A DNA stretch of 64,000 bases, from positions 124,001-188,000 of the forward strand of contig NZ_FNKP01000003.1 in NCBI RefSeq assembly GCF_900099835.1, given 5' to 3'. Below the pieces are notes generated by a model. That model was given only the letters and a program-made list of their open reading frames with translations. It had not been told where the DNA came from and did no database searches. Below, piece after piece: positions 1-8,730 of this stretch. Each line of letters starts with the position of its first letter. The stretch's first letter is position 1. Source of the DNA: Paraburkholderia fungorum. Its GTDB lineage: Bacteria > Pseudomonadota > Gammaproteobacteria > Burkholderiales > Burkholderiaceae. A program made the position numbers and the translations under genes.

Positions 1-1223
1 GATCGGAGGCAGACATGATGGAATTCTTCGCAGGTTTCGATTCGTTGCAGAACCAGCGCGCGCTGCGCGTCGAGTGCTCGCCGCACGGCGTCGACAGTGG
101 CCGCGCGCACGAGCAGCGTGCAGACCGGTTGTCCCGCTTCGATGCGGGTGCCGGGCATCGGTATGTCGCAACAGCGCGGATCGCGCAGACAGGCATGGCT
201 GAACGCGTCCGACACGGTGAACGGCCGCGTCGCGAACAGCACGTGCTGTCCGGCTCGCCAGCGTGGATGGCGGCCGAGCGCGACGCTGGCGAACGGCGGC
301 GGGCGGCCGAAGCGGCAGGCGTCGAGGTGGCACGCGAGCAGCCCGCGCGGCCACGCATCGGGCGACACGGTTTCGTAGAGCCCCATCGTCGATGAAGGGC
401 GGGGGTTGATTTCGAGCACGGCCAAGCCGTCGCCGTCGAGCAGAAAGTCGCAGCTGTTCAGCCCGCTCAGTCCGGTGCGCGCGCATAGCGCGTCGAGCGC
501 GTCCTGCACACGCGCAACGACAGGCGCCGGCAGATCGATCGGACCGATCGATCCGGCGTGCACGAACGGCAGCTCGCCGATTGTGACCGTCAACTGCTCG
601 GCAAAGCCAATCAGGTGCGCGCGGCCTTGCGCGCTCACGAACAGCGTCGACAGCGACCGGCCGCTCGCGAGCCGCTGAAAATAGCCGTGAGCCGACGTGC
701 TCTGCGCGCCGGGCGCCGTCAGCCAGCGGATGTGCGTGCCGCCGCAGCCGTCCGCGCGCTTGTACAGCCAGCCTTGCGTCGACGCCGGCCGCTCGAACGA
801 CACCGTCGGGTGCGCAATGCGCAATTCGTCGAGCAGCGCAAAAAAACGCGCCGGCTCGCGCACCGCTGCGCTCGCTTCGGCGCAGTTGCCGATGAAGCGC
901 GGCAAACCCGGCGTGGCGTGCAGTTGCGCGAGCAGCGGCTCGAGTCCGCCGCCGCCGATCCAGCCAATGAAGCGCGGCAGCCGCGCGACGCGAGTCAGTG
1001 CGAGTGCGAGCCGCTCGGGATCGATGGCGAGCGGGTTGTCGTCGAGCGTGCCGATATGGCTCCATACATCGACGACCTCACGCGTATCGCAATCGCCGAA
1101 CAGATCGAACGCGGCAACCCGCAGCCCGGCGCGCGCCGCCGACTGCGCCAGCTGGCGCGCGGACAGCCCGGCGACCGCGACAAAAGGCGCGTGGGCGGAC
1201 GGTTGGAGAAGGGAGGTTTGCAC
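1..1223 (-). CDS. ATP-grasp family protein of the H4MPT cluster (3' end outside window)
   Basis: An open frame runs leftward from a GTG at 1221-1223 to the window edge with no stop; it was read by hand because it lacks an ATG start. The translation begins MQTSLLQPSAHAPFVAVAG and later has EINPRPSSTMGLYE, the metal-binding Glu/Asn pattern of ATP-grasp ligases. The start lies 3 bp after the mtdB stop codon, so the two genes are probably translationally coupled. ATP-grasp proteins are regular members of bacterial H4MPT clusters and are thought to act in cofactor biosynthesis, perhaps as an amino-acid ligase. The exact reaction here is inference. Confidence 0.8.
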   Translation of the reverse strand, partial: MQTSLLQPSAHAPFVAVAGLSARQLAQSAARAGLRVAAFDLFGDCDTREVVDVWSHIGTLDDNPLAIDPERLALALTRVARLPRFIGWIGGGGLEPLLAQLHATPGLPRFIGNCAEASAAVREPARFFALLDELRIAHPTVSFERPASTQGWLYKRADGCGGTHIRWLTAPGAQSTSAHGYFQRLASGRSLSTLFVSAQGRAHLIGFAEQLTVTIGELPFVHAGSIGPIDLPAPVVARVQDALDALCARTGLSGLNSCDFLLDGDGLAVLEINPRPSSTMGLYETVSPDAWPRGLLACHLDACRFGRPPPFASVALGRHPRWRAGQHVLFATRPFTVSDAFSHACLRDPRCCDIPMPGTRIEAGQPVCTLLVRAATVDAVRRALDAQRALVLQRIETCEEFHHVCLR

Positions 1224-1226
1224 GGC

Positions 1227-2153
1227 TCAGCCGAGGCCGGCCGCGACCGTGCGGGCTTCGTCGAACGCCTGTGGAAAGCCCAGGTAGACGGGTTTGCCGC
1301 CGGTGCGCATGCGCATGAAGAGCCGGTGCTCGACCTGGTATTTGACGTTGCCGATCGCGAGCGCGCCGATGCCGACCGCGCCCGCATCCGGCAGGCCTTC
1401 GATCGGCTTGCCGTCGTTCATCACGTTGACGCCGGCAATGCCTTCCGGCGGAACAGCGTTGACGTCCGCGGCGATCAGTAGGCGTTTCGCGAACCCGAGG
1501 TCGGCGGAGGACATCACCTGAACGCCCGCGATCGCGGTCGCGAGCACGATCTCGGCGTCGGCCAGTGCACCGCGCAACGCCTCGGGCGTGGTCACGCCGA
1601 TGCCTTTCGTGACGATCCCGAAGCGCTGGTCGATCTCCGCCGACACACCGAGCGCGCGCGCCTGATCGTGATGGCTCGCGATCGTCACGTCGGCGCCGCG
1701 CGAGGCGGCCATGGCCGCCGCCACGCGTCCGACCGCGCCGGTGCCGCCGAGAATCAGCACGCGTCTGCCGCCGAGTTCCATGCCGAACTGTTTGCCCAGG
1801 TGCCGTTCGACCAGCGCGACGGCGGCCGCCGCCGTCGTGTACGAGCCGCTCGGATCGGCGAATACGGAGACCTCGAACGGCGGCACCATCGCCTGACGCG
1901 CGCTGTCGAGCATGTCGGCGGCCTGCATCACGTCGCGCCCGCCGATGAAGATGCCGGTGCGTGACACGCCTTTCGGACCGCGCGAGAAAATTGCGTCCTG
2001 CGTCAGATTCGCGACCATGCCGGGCTGCACGTTGCAATACGGCACGATCACCTGATAGCCCGCGTCGGCGGCCATGTTGACGTCGAACGGACTCATCTGC
2101 GGCGTGGCCGTGAACATGTGCAGGATGTACGGTCTTTCAATGGTTTCGGACAT
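1227..2153 (-). CDS. mtdB: NAD(P)-dependent methylenetetrahydromethanopterin dehydrogenase
   Basis: The 308-residue protein matches MtdB in length and pattern. Its N-terminus is ERPYILHMFTATPQMSPFDV, and a Rossmann-type nucleotide loop GGTGAVGRVAA lies near residue 135. MtdB oxidises methylene-H4MPT to methenyl-H4MPT in the cytoplasm, the first redox step of H4MPT-linked formaldehyde oxidation. It sits between the beta-RFAP synthase gene and the ATP-grasp gene on the same strand. Family assignment is secure; NAD versus NADP preference cannot be read here. Confidence 0.95.
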   Translation of the reverse strand: MSETIERPYILHMFTATPQMSPFDVNMAADAGYQVIVPYCNVQPGMVANLTQDAIFSRGPKGVSRTGIFIGGRDVMQAADMLDSARQAMVPPFEVSVFADPSGSYTTAAAAVALVERHLGKQFGMELGGRRVLILGGTGAVGRVAAAMAASRGADVTIASHHDQARALGVSAEIDQRFGIVTKGIGVTTPEALRGALADAEIVLATAIAGVQVMSSADLGFAKRLLIAADVNAVPPEGIAGVNVMNDGKPIEGLPDAGAVGIGALAIGNVKYQVEHRLFMRMRTGGKPVYLGFPQAFDEARTVAAGLG

Positions 2154-2351
2154 GGGCTCAGGCTCGTTTCGGTTTCAGTGACAATGTCGCGGCCGGGGTG
2201 GCGGCCTGGCGGGGCGCGTAGGGTCGGCGCTTGTACCTCGTCTCCGGGACGGGCTGCGCGACCGGCGTCCCGGTTGGGCCGCAAACTGCGCTTTCCGCCG
2301 CCTTGATTGCAGCAGCGACATCAGCGGCCTCGTCTCCCTGCGCGCGGTGCC

Positions 2352-3377
2352 TCATGCAGCGTCGATCCGTCGCGTGTGCGCAGCGCTGTTGCGTATCGCC
2401 GCGCCGCTGTTTCTGCCGGCGACGACCGTGCATTCGATATGCGGCAACGCACGCGCGATGTGCCGGGCAGTGGCAAGTGCGCCATTGGCATCGTGCGTGC
2501 TCGCGAGAATTGCGAAACCCGTCGGTCCCCACGATGTCTGGCCGATTCCGGCCATGCGCTCGGCCGCGACCGCGCGCAACACCAACTCGACTTCGGGGCT
2601 CGCAAACACGCCGCCTTGCGCGCTGGCGAAGTATTCACCGATGGTCTGCTGCATCCCGGTCAGCGCGAGCGCGAACGGCGCGAAGTTGCGCTCGGCGACG
2701 CCGGGCAGAATCTGCATTAGCACCAGATGGCACAGGTGCGCGGCGAGGCTCTGTGGAAACGGCGCAAGCGACGCGAGCGCGCGGCGCTCTTCGACGCCGT
2801 GCAAGCCTTCGCGCGAATGATCGCTGACCAGCAGCACGCGCCACTCGTCCGGAAACGGCTGACGCGCGAGCAACGGCGGAACGCCGCGATGCAGCCCGCT
2901 GGCCGGGCCGCCGTCGAGCAGCAATCCGCCCGACTCGAAGCCAAGAATGCCGATCCCCGAGCGCGCGCCGCGCCCAAGCAGCGAGGCGATCTCCACCGTG
3001 CTGGCCGGCTGGCCGACGAGTTGCGTGAACGCGGTGCCGACTGCCAGCGCCAGTTGAGTGCCGGAGCCGAGGCCGGTGTGTGCGCGAGGCGCGTGGCGCA
3101 CGTCGATCGCGAGCGTCGCCGGGCCGTAGGCGGCCTGCAGTTGCGCGAGACAGTGTGCGATCCGTTCGCGCTCGGCGTCGCCGATTGCACCGTTGATCTG
3201 CTGATGTTCGGCAAGGCGTGCTTCGACGCGAGTGCCGTGCGCGTCGATCGCGAGGCCGAGGCTGCCGAAAGCGCGTCCGAGCGATGCGTTCGGATCGAGA
3301 AATCCCAGATGCAGGCGCGCGGGGGCGTCGATCGTGATGGCCGTGTGGGGCGGAACGCGGCGAAACTGAAGCGGCAT
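2352..3377 (-). CDS. beta-ribofuranosylaminobenzene 5'-phosphate synthase (H4MPT biosynthesis)
   Basis: The 341-residue protein is a GHMP-kinase-like beta-RFAP synthase. It opens with a substrate-binding stretch (APARLHLGFLDPNASLGRAF) and has the glycine-rich loop HTGLGSGTQLALAVG near residue 110. The enzyme condenses 4-hydroxybenzoate or p-aminobenzoate with phosphoribosyl pyrophosphate, the committed step to the methanopterin side chain, and is a diagnostic marker for H4MPT in bacteria. The 198-bp gap to mtdB holds nothing I can recognise. Two copies of the CACAG-type operator motif lie about 215-250 bp upstream of the start. Confidence 0.92.
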   Translation of the reverse strand: MPLQFRRVPPHTAITIDAPARLHLGFLDPNASLGRAFGSLGLAIDAHGTRVEARLAEHQQINGAIGDAERERIAHCLAQLQAAYGPATLAIDVRHAPRAHTGLGSGTQLALAVGTAFTQLVGQPASTVEIASLLGRGARSGIGILGFESGGLLLDGGPASGLHRGVPPLLARQPFPDEWRVLLVSDHSREGLHGVEERRALASLAPFPQSLAAHLCHLVLMQILPGVAERNFAPFALALTGMQQTIGEYFASAQGGVFASPEVELVLRAVAAERMAGIGQTSWGPTGFAILASTHDANGALATARHIARALPHIECTVVAGRNSGAAIRNSAAHTRRIDAA

Positions 3378-3710
3378 CGCAAGTGTCCTTGTGGGTGCGC
3401 TGAACAGGGTTTGGCCGGACTGGGTTGGGCCGGAAAAATGCCGACACGGCGCGCGTTCCTGCGCATGTCATCACGCATGTCATCACCTATGGCGGCGGCG
3501 CGGCCCGCTGCGGCAACGCGCCGGGCGAGATCAAGCAGAAGCCATACCAGGCGCAAGCCCGCTTGCGTCGCGATTTTCTGCCGCGGATGCGTACACGCTG
3601 TGTGACGCGGGAGGCGCACTGTGTCACACGTTGTTTCATCGCCGGCGTCAGAGACCCAGCCAGGCTGCTGCTGGACAGCACCGTCGATCCGCACCACCGC
3701 GCAGCACCGC
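3378..3710. other. intergenic region upstream of beta-RFAP synthase gene
   Basis: This 333-bp stretch separates the beta-RFAP synthase start from the end of the pterin dehydratase-like gene. ORFs within it look like frame shadows. It contains a near-direct repeat (CATGTCATCAC twice, about 3474-3487) and the paired operator-like motif at 3590-3626. It probably holds the promoter of the leftward H4MPT genes. Confidence 0.5.
3590..3626 (-). promoter_or_regulatory. paired operator-like motif upstream of H4MPT genes
   Basis: On the minus strand TGACACAGTGCGCCTC (3626 to 3611) and TCACACAGCGTGTACG (3605 to 3590) share the core CACAG and start exactly 21 bp apart, two helical turns. The second is a short palindrome (ACAC-AGC-GTGT). 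The interval also holds the inverted repeat GTGTGAC/GTCACAC (3602-3608 and 3622-3628). Related copies lie upstream of xoxF and moxR. The regulator is unknown. Confidence 0.5.
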
Positions 3711-4109
3711 TCATTCGCCCTGCGCGGATTTCGCTGCGTCGTACTTGATATAGCGAAAGCGCTGATCGTCGGAGGGTGTGCCTTCCAGCGGGCCGTCCTC
3801 GCGTCCGGGCTGCCACTGGATCACCGATTCCATCATCCCGGCGAGCGCAAAATCCTTGTCCGTGATGCCTTTTGCGCTATGCGTCTTGAGCTTCACGGTG
3901 ACGAACGCATACGACACCGTCAGATCCGGGTGATGCCAGGCAGCCTCCGCGAGATGGCCCACGGTATTGACCACCATCAGCGTTCCCTTCCAGCCCTCGG
4001 TGCGGTACTTGCGCCGCAGCCAGCCGTCTTCGAGATACCAGTGCTGCAGCGCACCCGTGAGGCGCGCGCGCACCTCGTCGTCGGAATAGACATGTTCCGT
4101 GTTTGCCAT
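3711..4109 (-). CDS. 4a-hydroxytetrahydrobiopterin dehydratase-like (PCD/DCoH family) protein
   Basis: The 132-residue protein has the pterin-4a-carbinolamine dehydratase signature: an AWHHPDLTVSYAFVTVKL stretch with the His-His-Pro active-site motif near residues 58-60, then TDKDFALA. It is longer at the C-terminus than the usual ~100-residue enzyme. PCD-like genes occur in several proteobacterial H4MPT clusters, so a role in pterin cofactor metabolism rather than phenylalanine hydroxylation is likely, though inferred. It is divergent from xoxF across a 476-bp region with two operator-like motifs. Confidence 0.85.
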   Translation of the reverse strand: MANTEHVYSDDEVRARLTGALQHWYLEDGWLRRKYRTEGWKGTLMVVNTVGHLAEAAWHHPDLTVSYAFVTVKLKTHSAKGITDKDFALAGMMESVIQWQPGREDGPLEGTPSDDQRFRYIKYDAAKSAQGE

Positions 4110-4266
4110 GATGTTCTCCTCGGAAGCGGGCGTTGCCGCCGAACTTCATCGCGATGCAAGTGGCGAGCCAGTCGCGTTGCGTCCTGCCTTGCGTTGCGCA
4201 TCGATTCGCGGGTCGCCTGGTGCTTCGACTCGTGCCTCGCAAAGGACACGCTTCGTTTCACCCGCA

Positions 4267-4282
4267 TGACACAGTATGTGTC
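4267..4282 (+). promoter_or_regulatory. palindromic operator-like site upstream of xoxF
   Basis: TGACACAGTATGTGTC contains the perfect inverted repeat GACACA-GTA-TGTGTC. It is the best-conserved of five related sites in the methanol module. It lies about 300 bp before the xoxF start and about 160 bp before the divergent PCD-like gene. Confidence 0.55.
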
Positions 4283-4310
4283 GCGCCGGGTGGCGCAATC
4301 GGCTCGCGCG

Positions 4311-4326
4311 TGGCACAGCGTGCGAC
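4311..4326 (+). promoter_or_regulatory. second operator-like site upstream of xoxF
   Basis: TGGCACAGCGTGCGAC matches the first site at the CACAG core and the flanking TGR and TG positions. It begins 44 bp downstream of that site, about four helical turns, which fits binding on one face of the helix. Confidence 0.45.
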
Positions 4327-4585
4327 GCAGCGGCGCCTCGCGCGCACGGCTCGCGCCGCGCTGGCGATACGGCGCGCGTCCCCGGCGAACGCGACGAACC
4401 GCGAGACATGTGGCGAGCACTTCAATCGGCATGGAATATGCGTTCGCCGTTCATGCGCCGCGGAGCCCGACATCGAATCGGGACAGCGCGTTGATCGTTA
4501 CCTGCACTCGAGAAGGCGCGCACGATGCATGCGAGGTAGCGTGGGTCATTCGTGAGTTGAACAGCAGGACAATTCTGGAGGAGAC

Positions 4586-6403
4586 ATGAACTTACGCAAC
4601 ATGGTTCTTGGGCTCGCGATCCTCGCATCGGCAGCCTTTAGCTCTATCGTCGCTCAGGCCGATCCGCAGCTCGACAGCCTGATGAAAAATCCATCTAACT
4701 GGGCGGCCCAGGCGGGCGATTATGCGAATCACCGCTACAGCCCGCTCAAGCAGATCAACGAGAACAACGTCGGCAAGCTGCAGGTCGCATGGACCATGTC
4801 GACCGGTGTGCTGCGCGGCCATGAAGGCGCGCCGCTCGTGATCGGCGACACGATGTATATCCATTCACCCTTTCCCAACAAGGTCATTGCAATCAACCTG
4901 AAGGACCAGACGTTCCTCTGGCAATACCTGCCCAAACAGGATGACCAGGTCGTCTCCGTGATGTGCTGCGACACCGTGAATCGCGGCCTCGCTTACGGCG
5001 ACGGCAAGATCTTCCTGCAACAGGCCGACACCAAACTCGTCGCGCTGAACGCGAAGACGGGCGACGTGGTATGGACCGCGCAAAACGGTAATCCGAAGGC
5101 AGGCGAAACCAACACCAATGCGCCGCACGTTTTCGGCGACAAGGTGCTGACCGGGATTTCCGGTGGCGAATTCGGCGTGCGCGGGCGCTTGATCGCTTAT
5201 GACATCAAGACCGGCAAGCCGGCCTGGACTGCCTACAGCACCGGTCCCGACAACGAAATGCTGATCGATCCGCAAAAGACCATGACGTATGTCGACGGGC
5301 AGATGGTGCCGGTTGGCGCGGATTCGTCGCTCAAGTCGTGGAAGGGGGATCAGTGGAAGCTGGGCGGCGGCACCACGTGGGGCTGGTATGCGTGGGACCC
5401 GAAGCTCAACCTGATCTACTACGGTACTGGCAATCCGGGTACATGGAACCCGTCGCAACGTCCGGGCGACAACAAATGGTCGATGTCGATCTTCGCGCGC
5501 GACCTGAATACCGGCACGGCACGCTGGGTCTACCAGATGACGCCGCACGACGAATGGGATTATGACGGCGTCAACGAAATGATCCTTTCCGATCTGAACA
5601 TCGACGGCAAAAAGGTGCCTTCGATCGTCCACTTCGATCGCAACGGTTTCGGCTACACGCTCAATCGTGAAACCGGACAGCTGCTGGTCGCGCAGAAGTA
5701 CGACCCGGCGGTGAACTGGGCCGACCGCGTCGATCTGAAGAGCGGTTTGCCGATCCGCAACGCGGCGTACTCGACCCAGGCGGCAGGCTCGGATCACAAC
5801 GTGAAGAACATCTGCCCGGCAGCGCTCGGTTCGAAAGACCAGCAGCCGGCTGCGTTCGATCCGAACTCGAACCTGTTCCTCGTGCCGACGAACCATGTCT
5901 GCATGGACTACGAGCCTTTCGAAGTCGACTACGTGTCGGGACAGCCGTATGTCGGCGCCACGCTGTCGATGTATCCGGGCCCGAACGAGAACAACGCGAT
6001 GGGCAACTTCATCGCGTGGGATGCGAGCAAGGGCAAGATCGTCTACTCGAAGCCGGAGAAGTTCTCGGTGTGGTCGGGCGTGCTTGCCACGGCTGGCGGC
6101 GTCGCGTTCTACGGCACGCTCGAAGGCTATCTGAAGGCCGTGCGCATCAGGGACGGCAAGGAACTGTGGCGCTTCAAGACGCCGTCCGGAATCATCGGCA
6201 ACGTCTTCACGTACGAGTATCAGGGCAAGCAGTATGTCGGCGTGTATTCGGGCATTGGCGGCTGGGCCGGCATCGGCATGGCAGCGGGACTCGAAAAGTC
6301 GACTGAAGGTCTGGGCGCGGTCGGCGGTTATCGTGAACTCGCGAAGTACACCGCGCTCGGCGGCACGCTCTTCGTGTTCGCGATTCCGAGCGAAAAGAGC
6401 TGA
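4586..6403 (+). CDS. xoxF: lanthanide-dependent PQQ methanol dehydrogenase, XoxF type
   Basis: The 605-residue precursor has a Sec signal peptide ending near AQA (about residue 25), so the enzyme is periplasmic. It has the vicinal disulfide Cys127-Cys128 under PQQ, Glu195 and Asn283 as metal ligands, and [12 protein letters not shown] with catalytic Asp325 and an extra Asp327. That second Asp is the lanthanide-binding residue that distinguishes XoxF from calcium-type MxaF, which has Ala there. The enzyme oxidises methanol, passing electrons to the cytochrome encoded next. A GGAGGAG ribosome site supports the start. No mxaF or mxaI is in the window. Confidence 0.96.
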   Translation: MNLRNMVLGLAILASAAFSSIVAQADPQLDSLMKNPSNWAAQAGDYANHRYSPLKQINENNVGKLQVAWTMSTGVLRGHEGAPLVIGDTMYIHSPFPNKVIAINLKDQTFLWQYLPKQDDQVVSVMCCDTVNRGLAYGDGKIFLQQADTKLVALNAKTGDVVWTAQNGNPKAGETNTNAPHVFGDKVLTGISGGEFGVRGRLIAYDIKTGKPAWTAYSTGPDNEMLIDPQKTMTYVDGQMVPVGADSSLKSWKGDQWKLGGGTTWGWYAWDPKLNLIYYGTGNPGTWNPSQRPGDNKWSMSIFARDLNTGTARWVYQMTPHDEWDYDGVNEMILSDLNIDGKKVPSIVHFDRNGFGYTLNRETGQLLVAQKYDPAVNWADRVDLKSGLPIRNAAYSTQAAGSDHNVKNICPAALGSKDQQPAAFDPNSNLFLVPTNHVCMDYEPFEVDYVSGQPYVGATLSMYPGPNENNAMGNFIAWDASKGKIVYSKPEKFSVWSGVLATAGGVAFYGTLEGYLKAVRIRDGKELWRFKTPSGIIGNVFTYEYQGKQYVGVYSGIGGWAGIGMAAGLEKSTEGLGAVGGYRELAKYTALGGTLFVFAIPSEKS

Positions 6404-6439
6404 ACGAGTCGCGCAAACCACCAGGGGGATCCGAACGGC

Positions 6440-6473
6440 TGCCGGTGCATGAGTTGCAAGCAGCACACCGGCA
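6440..6473 (+). terminator. hairpin between xoxF and xoxG
   Basis: TGCCGGTG (6440-6447) and CACCGGCA (6466-6473) form an 8-bp perfect stem with an 18-base loop. There is no T tract, so it is more likely an RNA-stabilising or processing hairpin that lets xoxF mRNA outnumber xoxG mRNA than a full terminator. Confidence 0.4.
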
Positions 6474-6590
6474 GACGCTTCGGTTTCCATACGAATCGAA
6501 GCATCATTCTGAGCGCGCCCCTATTCGAATCTGTGCCGATGCGTCGGTCGAACGCAGCGGGGCGCCGCTTATCTTGAAGGAGACATGTGC

Positions 6591-7010
6591 ATGAAAGGCC
6601 GATCATTCCTGTTGCTGGTGACACTGCCCGCGGCACTCCTCCTGCTGCCCGTCGGGTACGCGCAAACCAATCCGTCGATCGCGCAGGTCGCGTACAAGGT
6701 GGTCGACGGCAGCAAGGTCGACACCGACACACTGCAGGGGTGGAAGACATGGCGTGCGCTCGCGTGCGAACGTTGCCATGGCGCGCAGCAGCAGGGCATG
6801 GTTGGACCCTCGCTGATCGACGCGTTCAAGACGCTCGACAAGGATGAATTCCATCGCACGGTGTTCGGCGGACGGGTGGCCAAAGGCATGCCCGACTTCA
6901 GCACGAGCCAGATGATGCAGAAGAACTGGGAGAACCTCTACGCGTACCTGAAAGGACGCTCAGACGGACAGATCAAGCCGGGCGATCTGCAGGCCATCGA
7001 TTCCAAATAA
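6591..7010 (+). CDS. xoxG: XoxG-type cytochrome c, electron acceptor of XoxF
   Basis: The product (139 residues from ATG 6591) has a signal peptide ending at GYA-Q, one haem-binding motif CERCH, and a downstream GMPDF that supplies the axial Met. This is the small class I cytochrome found beside xoxF, which takes electrons from the dehydrogenase in the periplasm. An upstream ATG at 6585 is in frame, but AAGGAG at 6577-6582 is only 2 bases from it and 8 bases from 6591, so 6591 is preferred. Confidence 0.88.
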   Translation: MKGRSFLLLVTLPAALLLLPVGYAQTNPSIAQVAYKVVDGSKVDTDTLQGWKTWRALACERCHGAQQQGMVGPSLIDAFKTLDKDEFHRTVFGGRVAKGMPDFSTSQMMQKNWENLYAYLKGRSDGQIKPGDLQAIDSK

Positions 7011-7044
7011 AAGCCGGCGCCGCCACTCTTCCGGAGGCATCATC

Positions 7045-7956
7045 ATGCGTCAAACCAGAAGCATGTCCGTGCATGCCGCGCTCAGCGCGGCCGCCTTGTG
7101 TTGCGCCGTGCTCGCGAGCGCGGCCGTGCAGGCAGACGGCCCTGCGTTGCCGAATAACGACGGCGCGGACGGCGTCCTCAGAGTCTGTGCGGACCCGAAC
7201 AACATGCCCCTGTCGAACAATAAGGGCGAAGGCTACGAGAACCGGATCGCGAGTCAGATGGCGAGCGACTTCGGCTACAAGCTCGAATACACGTATTTTC
7301 CGCAGCGCATGGGCTTCGTGCGCCACACGTTGCGCGAGAAGGAAGAGAGCGGTGACCGCTTCAGGTGCGACCTGATCATCGGCGTGCCGAAGGGTTATGA
7401 CATGACGTCGACGACGCAGCCGTATCTGCGCTCGACGTATGCGATGGTGTTTCCGAACCGGCCCGAGTTCGCCAGTATCCATACGCCCGACGATCTTCTC
7501 AAGCTGCCGCCCGATCAGTTGCACAAACTGCGCTTCGGGATCTTCTCGCAGACCCCGGCGGTCGACTGGCTGCTCGGCCATGGTCTGATCGATCAGGCGG
7601 TTTCGTATCAGGTGCAAAGCGGTGATCCGCAGGAATATCCCGGTCAGATGATCGAGCAGGATCTTGCGAAGGGCAATGTCGATGTGGTGTTCCTTTGGGG
7701 GCCGATAGCGGGCTATTTCGCCAGGCGCGCCGGCGACTCTGTGCGGCTGGTGCCTTTTCCGCCGGGCCCCGGCATCCGCTTCGACTACACGATCTCGATG
7801 GGTGTGCGCTACGGCGAAAAAGCGTGGAAAGACAAGGTGGATCAATGGATCGGCGCGAATCACGACAAGATCGACAGCATCCTGACGAGCTACGAGGTGC
7901 CGTTGCTCAAGCCGGTCGACGTGCCGGGTCCGAAGTCCGGTGACGCTTCGCCATGA
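7045..7956 (+). CDS. xoxJ: XoxJ/MoxJ-family periplasmic binding protein
   Basis: The 303-residue exported protein has a signal peptide ending near VQA and the family opening LRVCADPNNMPLSN. This is a solute-binding-protein fold that in the xox cluster is thought to bind and help activate the dehydrogenase rather than deliver a nutrient. No ABC permease lies nearby, which fits a maturation role. It is in the xoxF-xoxG-xoxJ order and ends with an ATGA overlap onto the next gene. Confidence 0.88.
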   Translation: MRQTRSMSVHAALSAAALCCAVLASAAVQADGPALPNNDGADGVLRVCADPNNMPLSNNKGEGYENRIASQMASDFGYKLEYTYFPQRMGFVRHTLREKEESGDRFRCDLIIGVPKGYDMTSTTQPYLRSTYAMVFPNRPEFASIHTPDDLLKLPPDQLHKLRFGIFSQTPAVDWLLGHGLIDQAVSYQVQSGDPQEYPGQMIEQDLAKGNVDVVFLWGPIAGYFARRAGDSVRLVPFPPGPGIRFDYTISMGVRYGEKAWKDKVDQWIGANHDKIDSILTSYEVPLLKPVDVPGPKSGDASP

Positions 7957-8717
7957 CCGCTGCGCGCAGCAGCGGGCTGCGTGCGGTCGCGGCACGGTTC
8001 GTCATCGCTGCATCGCTCAGCGGCGCGTGCGTCGTGCCGGCCGCACGCGCTGCAGACCCGGCCGGCAGCAGCGACATCACGGCCGCCGAACATCTGATCT
8101 TCACGACCGATCATCTGCACGGCGTCGCCGCTCAAACCGAACTCGACTACGCGATGATCGATTCGCAGCAGCCGTCGCGCAGTGCCGACGTGGTCAAGGT
8201 GCTGGTGGTGAGCCCGGACAACGCAAAGGGTGACGCTCAGGTGTCGGACCATACCGGCAGCGTGCCGCTGCCGAGCGGCGGTCTGCAGTGCAATCCGGTG
8301 ATCATCTATTTTCTGGAACGCGACATCACCGAGATGCAGGGGCTGACGGGCGGACAGCGGCGCTACTTCCAGCAGCGGCTGCGCCTCGCGCTCGCGGCCG
8401 GTCCGCAGATCGAGAACGTGACGAGCGAAACCGGCGGCAAATCTGTCAGCGCGCATCGCGTCGTCGTGCAGCCGTATCTGAACGACCCGAACGCGGCGCG
8501 CTTCGCGGAGCTGACGGGCAAGCGCTATACCTTCCTGATCGCCGATGCGGTGCCGGGGCAGGTGCTGCAGATTCGCACCGACGTGCCCGGCGCGAACAAC
8601 GACTTCGCGCATCCTGTGCATTCGGAGACGCTGAGCTTCCAGTCGGTGCTGCGCAGATTGCCGTCGCCGGCAACCGCGCCGCCGAAGTCGTCGAATGCGC
8701 CGAGAGCCAGCCGCTGA
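7953..8717 (+). CDS. exported protein of unknown function in the xox operon
   Basis: This 254-residue protein starts in a 4-bp ATGA overlap with xoxJ, so it is probably coupled to it. It has a signal peptide ending near ARA-AD and no recognised catalytic motif. It has a single Cys after the signal (GGLQCNP) and a Pro/Ser-rich tail. I do not recognise the family. Its position suggests a periplasmic accessory role in methanol oxidation. Confidence 0.75.
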   Translation: MTAARSSGLRAVAARFVIAASLSGACVVPAARAADPAGSSDITAAEHLIFTTDHLHGVAAQTELDYAMIDSQQPSRSADVVKVLVVSPDNAKGDAQVSDHTGSVPLPSGGLQCNPVIIYFLERDITEMQGLTGGQRRYFQQRLRLALAAGPQIENVTSETGGKSVSAHRVVVQPYLNDPNAARFAELTGKRYTFLIADAVPGQVLQIRTDVPGANNDFAHPVHSETLSFQSVLRRLPSPATAPPKSSNAPRASR

Positions 8718-8730
8718 GCGGCTGCTTCCC

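Larger units (their letters stand above)
4110..4585. promoter_or_regulatory. divergent control region between PCD-like gene and xoxF
   Basis: This 476-bp stretch has no convincing gene. It carries the 15-bp palindrome GACACAGTATGTGTC at 4268-4282 and a related site at 4311-4326, both able to serve the divergent genes. The xoxF ribosome binding site GGAGGAG lies just before the ATG at 4586. I could not place a clear sigma-70 promoter. Confidence 0.6.

Noticed and set aside
15..1481. Several long plus-strand frames across the first 1.5 kb
   Set aside because: They are Arg/Ala/Pro-rich shadows of the minus-strand ATP-grasp and mtdB genes, which have recognisable family motifs.
4865..6490. 541-codon minus-strand frame opposite xoxF
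   Set aside because: Its composition is a GC3 mirror of xoxF, and xoxF has all expected catalytic residues.
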